This document shows, piece after piece, positions 25,071 to 34,900 of a stretch of DNA of 64,000 nt. The notes beneath the pieces were generated by a model. It had not been told where the DNA came from. It made no database searches and saw only the letters and a program-made list of their open reading frames with translations. Positions within the stretch are counted from its first letter, which is position 1; the number at the start of each line of letters is the position of its first letter. The stretch comes from Singulisphaera sp. GP187 (GTDB lineage Bacteria; Planctomycetota; Planctomycetia; Gemmatales; Gemmataceae). Location: the NCBI GenBank assembly GCA_945861245.1, contig CAMAUE010000003.1, positions 24,462 to 88,461 of the forward strand. Direction: 5' to 3'. The position numbers were made by a program, and so were the translations under genes.

Positions 25071-26252
25071 CTAACACTCCGCAGTCAGCCGCCCGATCAG
25101 CATCGCGGTGCGTTCCGCATTCAGGTGTAGCGGGTTGATGATGAGCGTGCCCTGTGCCAACTTCATGTGCCCGACTTGTACCGAGGGTTTGCCCTGCCGT
25201 AGCGATCGGCATACGTCGAAGGCGTTCTTGCCGCTGGTCAACGTGATCTCCAGCATTGGATAGGTTTGTCCATCGCTTGGCAACAACTGACAACGCACCG
25301 GTGCATTGGTGAGGGAGGCAGCGATTTCCTTGAGCATCCGTTCCATGTCGGCTAACTCGCGATCGTAGATGCCGCTCGTGAATAGCTTGAGCGCGGTCAA
25401 TAACGCTGCGATTTGTTCCTTGGATACTTTGAGCGCCCGCCCGATGCCGTGGCGCGGGATGCCGGCCAGTTTCGATTTGTCGATCAGGTCGGCGGGCGGA
25501 TCCCAGAGTTCAAAGTGATCGTCCATGTCAAGCATCTGTAGCAGGGCAGAACCGATGAGGTCGCGCCGGCCACACAGGATACCCGTCGATTGCGGCCCAC
25601 GGATCGCCTTGCCGCCGCTGTAGACGACGAGGTCGGCGCCCGTGGCGATGATATCGCGCAGATTCGAGCGAGGCGGCAACTCTCCGGCAGCGTCGACCAA
25701 CACCGGCAAGTTGCGGGCATGAGCACGCTTGACAAGCTCGGCCAACGGCGGGGCGGCGTTTACGTCGTACACGTGCAGCACGCCCGCGGTTTTGGGGCCG
25801 AATGCGGTTTCGAACTCCCATGCCTCGGCTCGGCGGACACCCGCGCCGGCGACGATTTCGTGAAAGCCGACCTCGACAAACCGCACGCCGGCCGCGCGCA
25901 CGGCGTGATCGTAGCCGTTGCGATGCTCGCGAGCGACGACGAATTCGTGCGGCATCGTTTCGGTGAATGGCAGCTGCTCCATCCGGCCGATGTCGCACCG
26001 CGTGAGAATCGCCGCTGCGCCAAGCATCAATCCCGCGGCGGCGCCGTTCGTGACGATACCCGCCTCGGCACCCGTCGCCTCGGCGATGACGCGGGACGCC
26101 GCTGCTTGCAGCTGATCGAGCGGCACCGAGTCGCTGGCTGCGGCGCAGAATGCGTCGAGCACCGCCCGTGGCATCGGTGCTCCGCCCAGGCGAGTCACCG
26201 ACCCGGAGACATTGATGATTGGCTCGATTCCCCACTCACGGAATATGCTCAT
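25071..26252 (-). CDS. SelA-like PLP-dependent enzyme (aminotransferase class V fold)
   Basis: The 393-residue protein opens with FREWGIEPIINVSGSVTRLGG, the start of the SelA/DgaE-like group. VTNGAAAGLMLGAAA binds the PLP phosphate, VLVDAAGELPP holds the Asp that pairs with the PLP pyridine nitrogen, and YSGGKAIRGPQSTGIL carries the Schiff-base Lys. Known members include selenocysteine synthase and D-glucosaminate-6-phosphate ammonia-lyase. With no selB, selC or selD in sight, a small-molecule lyase or aminotransferase is more likely than true SelA. Substrate not assigned. Confidence 0.85.
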   Translation of the reverse strand: MSIFREWGIEPIINVSGSVTRLGGAPMPRAVLDAFCAAASDSVPLDQLQAAASRVIAEATGAEAGIVTNGAAAGLMLGAAAILTRCDIGRMEQLPFTETMPHEFVVAREHRNGYDHAVRAAGVRFVEVGFHEIVAGAGVRRAEAWEFETAFGPKTAGVLHVYDVNAAPPLAELVKRAHARNLPVLVDAAGELPPRSNLRDIIATGADLVVYSGGKAIRGPQSTGILCGRRDLIGSALLQMLDMDDHFELWDPPADLIDKSKLAGIPRHGIGRALKVSKEQIAALLTALKLFTSGIYDRELADMERMLKEIAASLTNAPVRCQLLPSDGQTYPMLEITLTSGKNAFDVCRSLRQGKPSVQVGHMKLAQGTLIINPLHLNAERTAMLIGRLTAEC

Positions 26253-26477
26253 TGTTTACCTCGAATGTTTCGTTTGCAATCCATTCCTGAAGAAATAACG
26301 GGAAAATTACGACTTTCCGCGGAATTGGGTGCAAATTCCTCTCGCCGGATGCCGCATAGGAAGGTATGATACACGCGCGGAAAAAAAAAATCACTGTCCG
26401 GCGCAAGGTTTTGGCAAACCAGGCGTTATTTTGGTAGAAACAGCGAAAATCCGCAGCCTCGCCCCAGGTGTTTAGCC

Positions 26478-26858
26478 ATGAGACTTGCAATAACCATAAT
26501 GTTGGCAATATGTTGCGCGATCGCGTGGCCCGCTGCCGATGCGCGGGCGCAAGGGCCATCGACCGTGGCGGTTGGCTTCCGGAATCGGACCGATTACAAT
26601 CTTCTCGTAAAAGGCTATACAGTTGTCAACGGCGTTCAACGGTCGGGACCAAGTATGGCGATGAAGAAAATCGACGGAATGGCTTTTGACACGAGCGTCC
26701 CATCCGGTACGCGATATTACACCGTCTACGACGCCAACAATCCGCAGCGTGTCTACCTGCGTGAGTTCCCTGTTTTTGTGCAAAATCGCGATCTGTTCAT
26801 CAACATTATGCCCTCACAGACAGACCCCAAAGCTGTGGTTTTCACGCTGAGTAAGTAA
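26478..26858 (+). CDS. small secreted hypothetical protein
   Basis: This 126-residue protein has a signal peptide (MRLAITIMLAICCAIAWPAADARAQ) and a mature domain of about 100 residues rich in beta-strand patterns (VAVGFRNRTDYNLLVKGYTV, YYTVYDANNPQRVYLREF). I recognise the type from planctomycete proteomes but no function. It is divergent from the SelA-like gene, with a 225-nt intergenic region containing a TATGAT box near 26366. A hairpin with TCAGAGCC ends follows the stop. Confidence 0.78.
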   Translation: MRLAITIMLAICCAIAWPAADARAQGPSTVAVGFRNRTDYNLLVKGYTVVNGVQRSGPSMAMKKIDGMAFDTSVPSGTRYYTVYDANNPQRVYLREFPVFVQNRDLFINIMPSQTDPKAVVFTLSK

Positions 26859-26864
26859 CGCACA

Positions 26865-26909
26865 TCAGAGCCGGATAAAATACACCGTCGCTCATGCTTT
26901 CGGCTCTGA
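26865..26909. repeat. hairpin with TCAGAGCC/GGCTCTGA ends
   Basis: tcagagccg (26865-26873) is perfectly complementary to cggctctga (26901-26909). These ends are shared with repeat families C and E, but the interior is unrelated. It lies 6 nt after a stop codon. Confidence 0.7.
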
Positions 26910-27003
26910 CGTTGGTCGAGAACATTTCTCAAATCTGCCGGCGCGAAATATAATCTCGCTTCCGTCGAAAGCCCACGAACCTACTTCCTTTCAAGGACTG
27001 CAC

Positions 27004-27552
27004 ATGATGTCCGAGACTTGGATCACTGTCGCGACTTTTCACGACACGGTTGCGGCTGTCGTCGCCAGGAATTTCCTCGACGATGAAGGCATTCCCTCCA
27101 TTTTGCTTGATGAAGCAACCGTAGGCATAGGCTGGATGCTTGCCAATGCGATCGGCGGCATCAAACTGCAGGTTGCGCCGCATCATTTTGAACGCGCGGA
27201 ATTGCTGCTCACGCAGATTCGTGAAGCTCAAGCCGAACAGGAATCGGACGCCCGCGAGCCCGACGCACATGCCTTCGCTTCAGCTGAAATCGCGGAGGAC
27301 CTCCAGGCTGAGCACGAGGACAGGCAGCCGATCAACGATTTGGCCGACAAACTCTTCCGCAGTACCGTGTTCGGCTATATCATTTGGCCATTGCAGGCCT
27401 ACGCACTTTTTCTGATGTTGCAGATTGCCGCCAGTGAAGGAAAAGTCAGCCCGAATCGGCGCTGGAAGATTTGGCTGTCGGTCATTCTGAACGTGCCAAT
27501 CCTGATGATGGTGCTCGTGCCGTTGCTGTGTTTGCAAGCCTGGCTGCGCTGA
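27004..27552 (+). CDS. DUF2007-like protein with two C-terminal membrane helices
   Basis: The 182-residue protein (ATG 27004 or 27007) begins with a DUF2007-type domain: WITVATFHDTVAAVVARNFL, DDEGIPSILLDE and IKLQVAPHHFERAELLL. DUF2007 is often labelled a putative signal-transducing domain, without proven activity. An acidic linker (about residues 80-110) leads to two hydrophobic helices (FGYIIWPLQAYALFLMLQIA and WLSVILNVPILMMVLVPLL), so the domain is probably tethered to the inner membrane on the cytoplasmic side. Confidence 0.8.
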   Translation: MMSETWITVATFHDTVAAVVARNFLDDEGIPSILLDEATVGIGWMLANAIGGIKLQVAPHHFERAELLLTQIREAQAEQESDAREPDAHAFASAEIAEDLQAEHEDRQPINDLADKLFRSTVFGYIIWPLQAYALFLMLQIAASEGKVSPNRRWKIWLSVILNVPILMMVLVPLLCLQAWLR

Positions 27553-27585
27553 TGTGGATTGCATCGTCCCGCGTGGACCTGTCTC

Positions 27586-27639
27586 CCGCTTGCGGTTTAG
27601 CGCTCGCGCGTGTTGCGCCGAGTGCTAATCCGCAAGCGG
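27586..27639. repeat. intergenic palindrome, family A copy 5
   Basis: Arms at 27586-27605 and 27620-27639; the right arm carries a few substitutions (gagtgctaatccgcaagcgg). It lies between convergent genes, 7 nt from the stop of the dehydrogenase. Confidence 0.88.
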
Positions 27640-27646
27640 CAAAACT

Positions 27647-28645
27647 CTAACACCACATCCGTTTGTCAACGACGTTCAGCAACCTCTCGCCTTTCACGAA
27701 TCCCCGCAGATTCGCTAACAGCGTCTCCAGATGTCGCTCCGGCACACGCGGCGAGGCAGCGGCGCAGTGCGGCGTCAGGATCACGTTTTCCATGTTCCAC
27801 ATCGGATGCCCCGCAGGCAACGGCTCCGTTTCGAGCACATCCAACCCGGCCCCAGCGATCTCGCCCGCTTGCAATGCTGCTGTCAGGTCCGCGAGATCGA
27901 CGATCACGCCGCGACCGACGTTGATGAGGTACGCGCTCTTCTTCATTTTCCGAATGCGTTCGCGATTGAAGAGTTTGAACGTCTCCGGCGTATGCGGGGC
28001 GGCGATGACGACGAAATCGCATTGGCCCAGCATCTCCGCGAGGTGGCTGGGTCGATAGATCGCACACCCGACCGGCGCGTCCTCGGCACGCGGATCGACG
28101 CTCAGAACACGCATGCCGAATGCGATACCGCGCTCGGCGACGGCGATGCCAATTCCGCCCAAACCGACGATGCCGAGCGTGCAATCGCCGAGCGTGATGG
28201 CGGCGCAATCCGAAGGATGCACCTCGCCCGGTCCGCCGTAGCCGGGCAACTCGCCCGCATCGCGGCCGAGCATCCGCCATTCGCCGCGCAACTGTTGACG
28301 CAGATAGATATGAAAGTTCTTGGCGAAACAGATGATGTATCCGAACACATGATCGGCAATGACATCGCTGAAAATACCACGCATATTCGTCACGATCACG
28401 GGCGATGCGACGAGGTCGGGATAGAGATATTTCTCCATGCTCGCGGTCGGCGATTGGACCCAGCGCAATCGTTTGGCCGCCTTGAGGAGACGCGGCGTCA
28501 GGTAGCCGAACAGCGCGTCGGCATCGGCGATCTCCGCCTCGGCGATGTCGTCATTCGCCGCATTGACGACGCGCATTGGGTGGGCAGCGTCGACGATTTT
28601 CGTCAGGCGCTCGTCGGAAACGGGTGGTGAAATGACCAGCTTCAT
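27647..28645 (-). CDS. D-isomer-specific 2-hydroxyacid dehydrogenase
   Basis: A 332-residue NAD(P)-dependent dehydrogenase of the D-2-hydroxyacid/SerA superfamily. The Rossmann motif is LGIVGLGGIGIAVAERGIAF, followed by VDPRAED (the Asp suggests NAD preference), VVIAAPHTPETF, INVGRGVIVD with the catalytic Arg, AGLDVLETEPLP with the catalytic Glu, and TPHCAA with the catalytic His. It lacks the C-terminal ACT domain of long SerA. The substrate (glyoxylate, hydroxypyruvate or another 2-oxoacid) cannot be fixed from sequence. Divergent from the adenylyl cyclase gene. Confidence 0.92.
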   Translation of the reverse strand: MKLVISPPVSDERLTKIVDAAHPMRVVNAANDDIAEAEIADADALFGYLTPRLLKAAKRLRWVQSPTASMEKYLYPDLVASPVIVTNMRGIFSDVIADHVFGYIICFAKNFHIYLRQQLRGEWRMLGRDAGELPGYGGPGEVHPSDCAAITLGDCTLGIVGLGGIGIAVAERGIAFGMRVLSVDPRAEDAPVGCAIYRPSHLAEMLGQCDFVVIAAPHTPETFKLFNRERIRKMKKSAYLINVGRGVIVDLADLTAALQAGEIAGAGLDVLETEPLPAGHPMWNMENVILTPHCAAASPRVPERHLETLLANLRGFVKGERLLNVVDKRMWC

Positions 28646-28685
28646 CGTACGATCTCCGTAGGGAATACCGAGTGTGATCTTCCTT

Positions 28686-28749
28686 GATTTCCGCTTGCGG
28701 CTTAGCGCTCAAGTGGGACGTTCCGAGCGCTAAGCCGCAAGCGGAAATC
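28686..28749. repeat. intergenic palindrome, family A copy 6 (25-bp arms)
   Basis: The arms are perfectly complementary over 25 nt (28686-28710 / 28725-28749), longer than in other copies because the flanks gattt/aaatc also pair. It sits between two divergent genes, 17 nt before the cyclase start, so it is not a terminator of either. Confidence 0.92.
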
Positions 28750-28766
28750 AATCGTGGACCAACATC

Positions 28767-30413
28767 ATGACGCCGTCCGCGTTTGTCGTCCTGGAACCGC
28801 TATCGTCCTCGCGCTCGCGCTCGCGCTTCTTCCTGCTGGCGTGGCTCCACGCCTTCGCGCGCCGCCTGCCGTTCTGGGCGCTCGTGGTCGTCATCCTCGT
28901 CTCGAACATCGGCGGCACCGCGTTCAACTTTATTTACAACACCCAGCTCATTGTCGAACGCATTCTCACACCCAGCCAAAAAATAGGATTTTGGGACCAC
29001 GCCGTCCCCATATACAACGCCGTCGCCTGGCCCACCTGCGTCGCGGCGATATTCTACGTTCTTTGGCCGCTGATGCGCTGCCTGGGCCAACTGCGGCGCG
29101 GCGAAATCGTCGAGCCGGCCTTCCTCGAGTTCTGCCAGCGCCGGCTCGTGAACTTCCCGATCTTCCTACTACTCCTCAACCTGATCGGCATGCTCCCCGG
29201 CGCCTTCATCTTTCCGTGGGTCATCACTGCCAAGGGTGGGACCGAACAAGCCGATGACATCTGGCTTCATTTCACGATCTCCTTTTTCATCTCCGCGGTT
29301 TTCACAACCGCCCAAACCTTCTTTCTCATGCAGGGATTTCTCACCGCCTATCTCTATCCCGACTTTTTCAAGGTCACCCGTCCCGAGGCCGTGCCGGGAG
29401 TCATCAAGATCCCGTTCACGCTCCGCCTTGTGATGCTGTGGACTGCCATCGTTTTGATGCCGCTCATCGGGCTGCTCACGGTCGCCCTGACTATCGATAG
29501 AAATAATCCCAAGCACCAGATGTTCGCAGTCGGCGTCGGCGTCGCCAGCGCCATCTCCGGCGCCGCGATCTTTTGGCTCGTCGGCCGCGATCTGTGGGGA
29601 TGGATCCAGCTGCAAACCGAAGCGACCGGTCAGATCGCCGCGGGCAACTTCGACATCCGCATCGACCAGCCGCGGCCGGACGAATGGGGCCGACTGACGA
29701 ACCACTTCAACGACATGGCGACATCACTCAGCCAGGCGTGGGACTCGCACGAAACGCTCGGCCAGCTGGTCAGCCCGCAGGTACGCGATCAGATTTTGCA
29801 CAACAACCACGGCTTCGATGTGTCGATGCAGGAGGTCACGGTGATGTTTGTCGATATTCGCGGCTTCACGACGCGTTGCGCCAGCGAATCGCCTCAGCGT
29901 ATCGGTGAGCTGCTTAATCGTTTTCTCACGCTGGCCGTCCGTGCGATCGAAGGCAACGGCGGATACGTCAACAAGTTTCTCGGCGATGGCGTGATGGCGC
30001 TGTTCGGCGCCACTCAACCGCATCCCGATTACGCCGACTTTGCGCTTGCGTCCGCACGCGAGCTATTAACCCGGCTGCGCGAACTGAACGTCGAGTTGGT
30101 CGGGCAAGGGCAGGCGCCGCTCGTGGTTGGCATCGGCATCCACACCGGCACGACGCTCGTCGGCTGCTTCGGTGCGACCGTTGTCGGTGAGGAGGGCCAA
30201 CCGCTCATTCGCCGCGAATTCACCGCCATTGGCGAGACCGTCAACCTCTGCCAACGTATCGAACAGCTCACCAAAAAGGTCGGCGGCCCAATCCTTATCA
30301 GCGAGGCGACCCGCACATGCCTTCGAGAAATCTGGACGTTGGAAACCGTCGGCCCGCAGGAACTGCCCGGTTCGCCGACGCCAATGCTGGTTCATCGCGT
30401 GGTAGCGGAATAA
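28767..30413 (+). CDS. class III adenylyl cyclase, membrane-bound, with HAMP domain
   Basis: The 548-residue protein has an N-terminal membrane region with about six hydrophobic segments (for example FWALVVVILVSNIGGTAFNF, LVMLWTAIVLMPLIGLLTVA), a HAMP linker (about 270-325: QIAAGNFDIRIDQPRPDEWG) and a cyclase domain from about residue 357. Metal Asp residues lie in VMFVDIRGFT and FLGDGVMALFG. The adenine-selecting pair is Lys (VNKFLGDG) and Thr (EFTAIGETVN), as in bacterial adenylyl cyclases, and the Asn/Arg of VNLCQR complete the site. The common GDTVN is GETVN here. It makes cAMP in response to an unknown membrane signal. Confidence 0.92.
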   Translation: MTPSAFVVLEPLSSSRSRSRFFLLAWLHAFARRLPFWALVVVILVSNIGGTAFNFIYNTQLIVERILTPSQKIGFWDHAVPIYNAVAWPTCVAAIFYVLWPLMRCLGQLRRGEIVEPAFLEFCQRRLVNFPIFLLLLNLIGMLPGAFIFPWVITAKGGTEQADDIWLHFTISFFISAVFTTAQTFFLMQGFLTAYLYPDFFKVTRPEAVPGVIKIPFTLRLVMLWTAIVLMPLIGLLTVALTIDRNNPKHQMFAVGVGVASAISGAAIFWLVGRDLWGWIQLQTEATGQIAAGNFDIRIDQPRPDEWGRLTNHFNDMATSLSQAWDSHETLGQLVSPQVRDQILHNNHGFDVSMQEVTVMFVDIRGFTTRCASESPQRIGELLNRFLTLAVRAIEGNGGYVNKFLGDGVMALFGATQPHPDYADFALASARELLTRLRELNVELVGQGQAPLVVGIGIHTGTTLVGCFGATVVGEEGQPLIRREFTAIGETVNLCQRIEQLTKKVGGPILISEATRTCLREIWTLETVGPQELPGSPTPMLVHRVVAE

Positions 30414-30430
30414 ACTGACCTAGGAATTCC

Positions 30431-30486
30431 GCCGCTTGCGGCTTAGCGTTCACAAAGCGCCGCTCGAGCGCTAAGCCGCAAGCGGC
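30431..30486. repeat. intergenic palindrome, family A copy 7
   Basis: Arms at 30431-30451 and 30466-30486, one mismatch (gcgttc versus gagcgc). It lies 17 nt after the cyclase stop. Confidence 0.9.
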
Positions 30487-30554
30487 AATGCTGAAACTGA
30501 TATGTATTTTGTATGATCCTTAGACGACCCCCACCCCTATCCGGAGAACCTCTC

Positions 30555-31817
30555 ATGAACCGCTTTTTGGCAATCGTGCTCATCGCCATCGTCGCGCCGG
30601 CTGTGACCGCGCAGGACTTCTTCCTCAAGAAAGGCGATGTCGTCGTCATGATGGGCGACAGCATCACCGAGCAACGGCTCTACTCCAACTACGTCGAAAT
30701 CTGGAGCCAAACGCGCTTCCCGTCGCACAACCTCGTCTTTCGCAACGTCGGCATCGGCGGTGATCGCTCGACCGGCGGCAACGGCCGCTTCAAACGCGAT
30801 GTCCTCACCCACAAGCCGACCGTCCTCACCGTCGATTTCGGCATGAACGACGGCAACTACAACCTCAAGGCGTTCGACGAGAAATCGTTCGCCACCTACA
30901 TCAAGGGACTGCAAGGCATCGCCGATCAGGCCAATGCCGCCAAGATTCGCGTCGCCTGGATCACGCCGCAACCGGTCGAGCATAATCCGGGCGACGCCAA
31001 AGAAGCATACAACATTACGCTCGAAAAGTTCTCCGCGGGCGTCGGCGACATCGCCAAGAAGAACGAAGGCCTGTTCGTTGACCAGTTCCATCCGTACTGG
31101 GCCGTCGTCGACAAGGCACGAAAAGCCGGCGAGAAAGGCCGTATCACCGGCGGCGACGCCGTGCACCCTGGACCCGCTGGCCAAGCCATGATGGCGGCGG
31201 CGATCATGAAGGGCATGAACTTTCCGCGAACCGTGTCGAGCGTCACAGTCGATGCTGCCGGTGGCTCGGGCAAGCCAGATACGAAGAACTGCACAATCGA
31301 CTCGTTCAACACCGAAGGCGGCATCATTGCGTTTCAACGCAAAGACGCCGCTTTGCCGTTTTTCCCCGATGCCGCCAAGAGCATCCTGAAACACACGCCG
31401 CTTTTGGAAGAAATGAACGACTACGGTTTGAAGGTCACCGGTCTCAAAGCAGGCAAGTATGACGTGAAACTCGGCGGCAAAACGGTTGCCTCTTACAGCG
31501 ATGCCGAACTCGCCAAGGGCGTCAACCTTGCCGGGCCTGCGTTGAAAGTCGGCCCGGTTGCCGATCAGGTCAACGCCATCGCCAAGGCGATCACCGACAA
31601 GACCAACTACTACTACGGCCAAATCTACGGCCCGTTGGTGCTGCAACGCAACATCGCCAAGAATCCTGATTTCAAAGATGTGGCGAAGGAGGACCTCGCC
31701 AAGCGGCGCGATGCCCTGATCGCCGAGCGCATGAAAAAGATGCCGGAACTCGATGCGGCAATTCACAAGACGTTGGAGCCGCGACCACATCTTGTCGAAA
31801 TCGTGGCCGCCAAGTAA
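30555..31817 (+). CDS. SGNH/GDSL-type hydrolase, secreted
   Basis: ATG 30555 after GGAGA begins a signal peptide (MNRFLAIVLIAIVAPAVTAQ). The 420-residue product has the SGNH blocks: GDSITEQ with the nucleophile Ser near residue 36, GIGGDRS, FGMNDGNY with the oxyanion Asn, and DAVHPGPAG with the catalytic Asp/His near 201-204. The remaining 200 residues (from about 220) form a C-terminal extension seen in planctomycete members. Such enzymes deacetylate or de-esterify carbohydrates; the substrate is unknown. Confidence 0.9.
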   Translation: MNRFLAIVLIAIVAPAVTAQDFFLKKGDVVVMMGDSITEQRLYSNYVEIWSQTRFPSHNLVFRNVGIGGDRSTGGNGRFKRDVLTHKPTVLTVDFGMNDGNYNLKAFDEKSFATYIKGLQGIADQANAAKIRVAWITPQPVEHNPGDAKEAYNITLEKFSAGVGDIAKKNEGLFVDQFHPYWAVVDKARKAGEKGRITGGDAVHPGPAGQAMMAAAIMKGMNFPRTVSSVTVDAAGGSGKPDTKNCTIDSFNTEGGIIAFQRKDAALPFFPDAAKSILKHTPLLEEMNDYGLKVTGLKAGKYDVKLGGKTVASYSDAELAKGVNLAGPALKVGPVADQVNAIAKAITDKTNYYYGQIYGPLVLQRNIAKNPDFKDVAKEDLAKRRDALIAERMKKMPELDAAIHKTLEPRPHLVEIVAAK

Positions 31818-31916
31818 ATCGAATCGAATCGCTTAGCTGTGACGCGCAGCGGAGCATGCCATTTCGCGCTAGGCAGCGCGTCGCGGATTAACGAACGATC
31901 GCATTTCGGAGTCGCC

Positions 31917-34900
31917 ATGGACGATCCAGAGAAGGACGAAGTACGCGAAAAGACCGAAGCGCAAAGGCACTTCGATGCCGCGGACGAATTGCGCCTCGAG
32001 GGCAAGCTGGATCGTGCGATCGCAGAGTGCGAGGCAGCGATTCGGCTCGATCCGAATTATGCGCGTGCGTACGGGTGCCGTGGTGCTGCGTTCCGCGCCA
32101 AGGGCGATCTCGAACAAGCCTTGGTCGACTTTACGACGGCGTTGAATCTTGATCCCAGCTTCGTCTGGGGTTTTGTCGAACGCGGCATGCTTTATCGTCA
32201 GATAGACAGGCTCGATGCGGCCATGGCGGATATTAGCGATGCCCTGTCGCTGGAAGACGGTTACGCCCGCGCCTGGGGAGCCCGGGGCCTCATCCACGGG
32301 CAGCGTCAGGACCATGATCTCGCGATCGCCGACTTCGATCGGGCGCTCGACCTCGATCCCGACTACCACCTTATCTACCTCTATCGCGCACGGGCTCGAC
32401 GCTTTCTACAGCAATACGATCTCGCGATGGGCGATCTCAATGAATTGATTCGACAGGACGAAATATTGGCCGACGCCTACGCCGAGCGCGGCGCCGTCTA
32501 CCGTCGGCTTGGCGAGTTGGACATGGCGATTGGCGATTTGTGTGAGTCGGTCGAAATAGAACCAGACCCGTGGGTCTACTCGGAACTGGGCAGTGCCTAC
32601 GGTCGAAAAGGCGATTCAGCGCAGGCGGAAGCGAGCTTTTCCAAGGCGCTCGAACTCGATCCGAAATTCGTACGAGCGATGGCCGAGCGTGGCGTGCTAC
32701 GGCGTCGCGCGGGGCGCTGGCAGGAAGCGATTGCCGATCTCGATAGCGCAATCACCCTTGAGCCTGACGCCTGGAAGCTGGCGGAGCGTGGCTGCGCTCA
32801 TGCCGGCGCCGACCAGTACCAGGCTGCGTTGGTGGATTACAACGCTGCGCTCGAATTGGAACCGAACTACTCCTTCGCACTGGCAAGACGCGGAATGGCG
32901 TATCGCGAACTCGATGACTATGACCAGGCGATTCGCGACCTGACTCGAGCGTTGAAGGTGGGGCCGGCCAGCGACTGGATTTATGCGGAACGTGGATCGG
33001 CGTTTCGGCTCAAAGGCATGCTCGATTTTGCCATTGACGATCTCACAGAGGCGGTCGAGCGCGATCCCGATTATTCCTGGGCCTGGGCGGAACGCGGGGC
33101 GTCGCATCGGCTCAAGGGGCAGCTCGATGAGGCCGTCGCCGACTTGAGCCGTGCTATCAAGCTTTCGCCGACCTATACCTGGGCGATTGGGCAACGCGGC
33201 ATCGCGCATCGCCATGCAGGCGACCATGCCAAGGCGATCGCCGACTTGTCGCACGCTTTGGAGTTGGGCGGGGAGCGAATGTGGGTGCTGTCGCAGCGCG
33301 GCGTCGCCTATCGTGAGGCAGGCGAATACGCCGCCGGTGTCGCCGATCTCTCCGCCTCGCTGGTGATCGAGGAATCGACCTGGGCGTTCGTCGAGCGGGC
33401 GATCTGCTATCGCAATCTCGAACAGTACGACCTTGCGATTGCCGATTGTTCCAAAGCGATCGAGCGCGCACCGAAGCACGCGACGGCCTGGGCGCAACGC
33501 GGCTACGCCTTTGCCGAGAAAGGCGATGCGGATCAGGCGATCGCCGACTTTACCGAGGCGTTGAAACTCGACGCCGGCATCGGCTGGGCGTTTGATCAGC
33601 GAGCGCTTGCGTATCGAAAGAAAAACCTGCTGGATCTCGCCTTGGCCGACTTTTCCGAATCGTTGCGATTGTTCCCGAACGACGCCTGGAGTTGGGCGCA
33701 GCGCGGCGTCACACATCGGACGGCTGGGGCCTATAATCTCGCGATTGTCGACCTGACCAAGGCCATCGAACTCGCGCGCGATGAATCGTGGATTTACGCT
33801 GCCCGCGGTCTGACGAATCGGCTGGCGAATTCGCTGGTGGATGCCATCGGCGATTTCACTCGGGCACTGGAAATGGATTCCGACTATGTCTACGCTTTGG
33901 GCCAGCGCGCCATCGCCTACCGCATTCAAGGAAGTTGCCAGCTCGCGCTTGCCGACCTGAACAAAGCAATCGGATTAGGCGGCAAGCAGGATTGGCTTTA
34001 TGACGCCCGTGGGCGAACGCTTCGATTGATCGGACAGCACGAGGCGGCCATCGCCGACCTGACGGTTTCATTGGAAATCACCGGCGACTCGGCATGGACG
34101 TTGACGGAGCGTGGCCAGGCCTACCGCATGCTCGGCAAGTACGCCGAGGCCGTCGCCGATTTCACGCGATCGTTGGAACTGGAGCCCGATGAGTCGCTGG
34201 CGTGGGCGGAGCGCGGCGTTTCGCAATATCACCTGAAGCAGTACGATGCGGCCATTGCCGACCTCACTAGAGCATTGGCGATCAATCCGAATTACACCTG
34301 GGCACGGAGCCAGCGCGGGCTTGCCTATCGGGTGTATGGAAAGCACGATTACGCCATCGCCGATTTGACGGCAGCATTGGAGGCACACCCAAGCGATGCC
34401 TGGGTCTTGGCTCAACGTGGCATCGCCTACCGCGAGAAGAAAGAACTTGCCAAGGCCGTCAGCGAGCTTTCCCGCGCGATCGAACTCGGCAAAAACGAAT
34501 CATGGGTGCTGGGCGAACGTGGCTTCGCCTATCGGCTTAATAAGCAATGGGACGAGGCGATCGTCGATTTCAACGCGCAGATCGAAGGCAATCCCGCCAG
34601 TGGCTGGGCACATGCCCAGCGGGCGGTATCCTACCGCGAGAAGAAAGACCAGGCCAAGGCCATCAACGATTACACTCGTGCGATGGAATTGGGGATGCGC
34701 GAAGGATGGGTCGTCGGTGAACGCGGACTCTGCTATCGGCTTATCAAACAATACGACGACGCCATCGCCGATCTGAACGCCCATATCCAGGTCGACCCGG
34801 ACAGCGGTTGGGCATTCGCTCAGCGCGGCATTGCCTACCGAGAGAAGGGTGAGTTCGCCCAAGCGGTTTCGGACCTCACGCACGCAATCGAACTTGGCAA

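Noticed and set aside
25071..26252. True selenocysteine synthase SelA
   Set aside because: No selB, selC, selD or in-frame UGA gene is present nearby, and the protein (393 residues) is shorter than typical SelA (about 460). SelA-like enzyme is the safer call.
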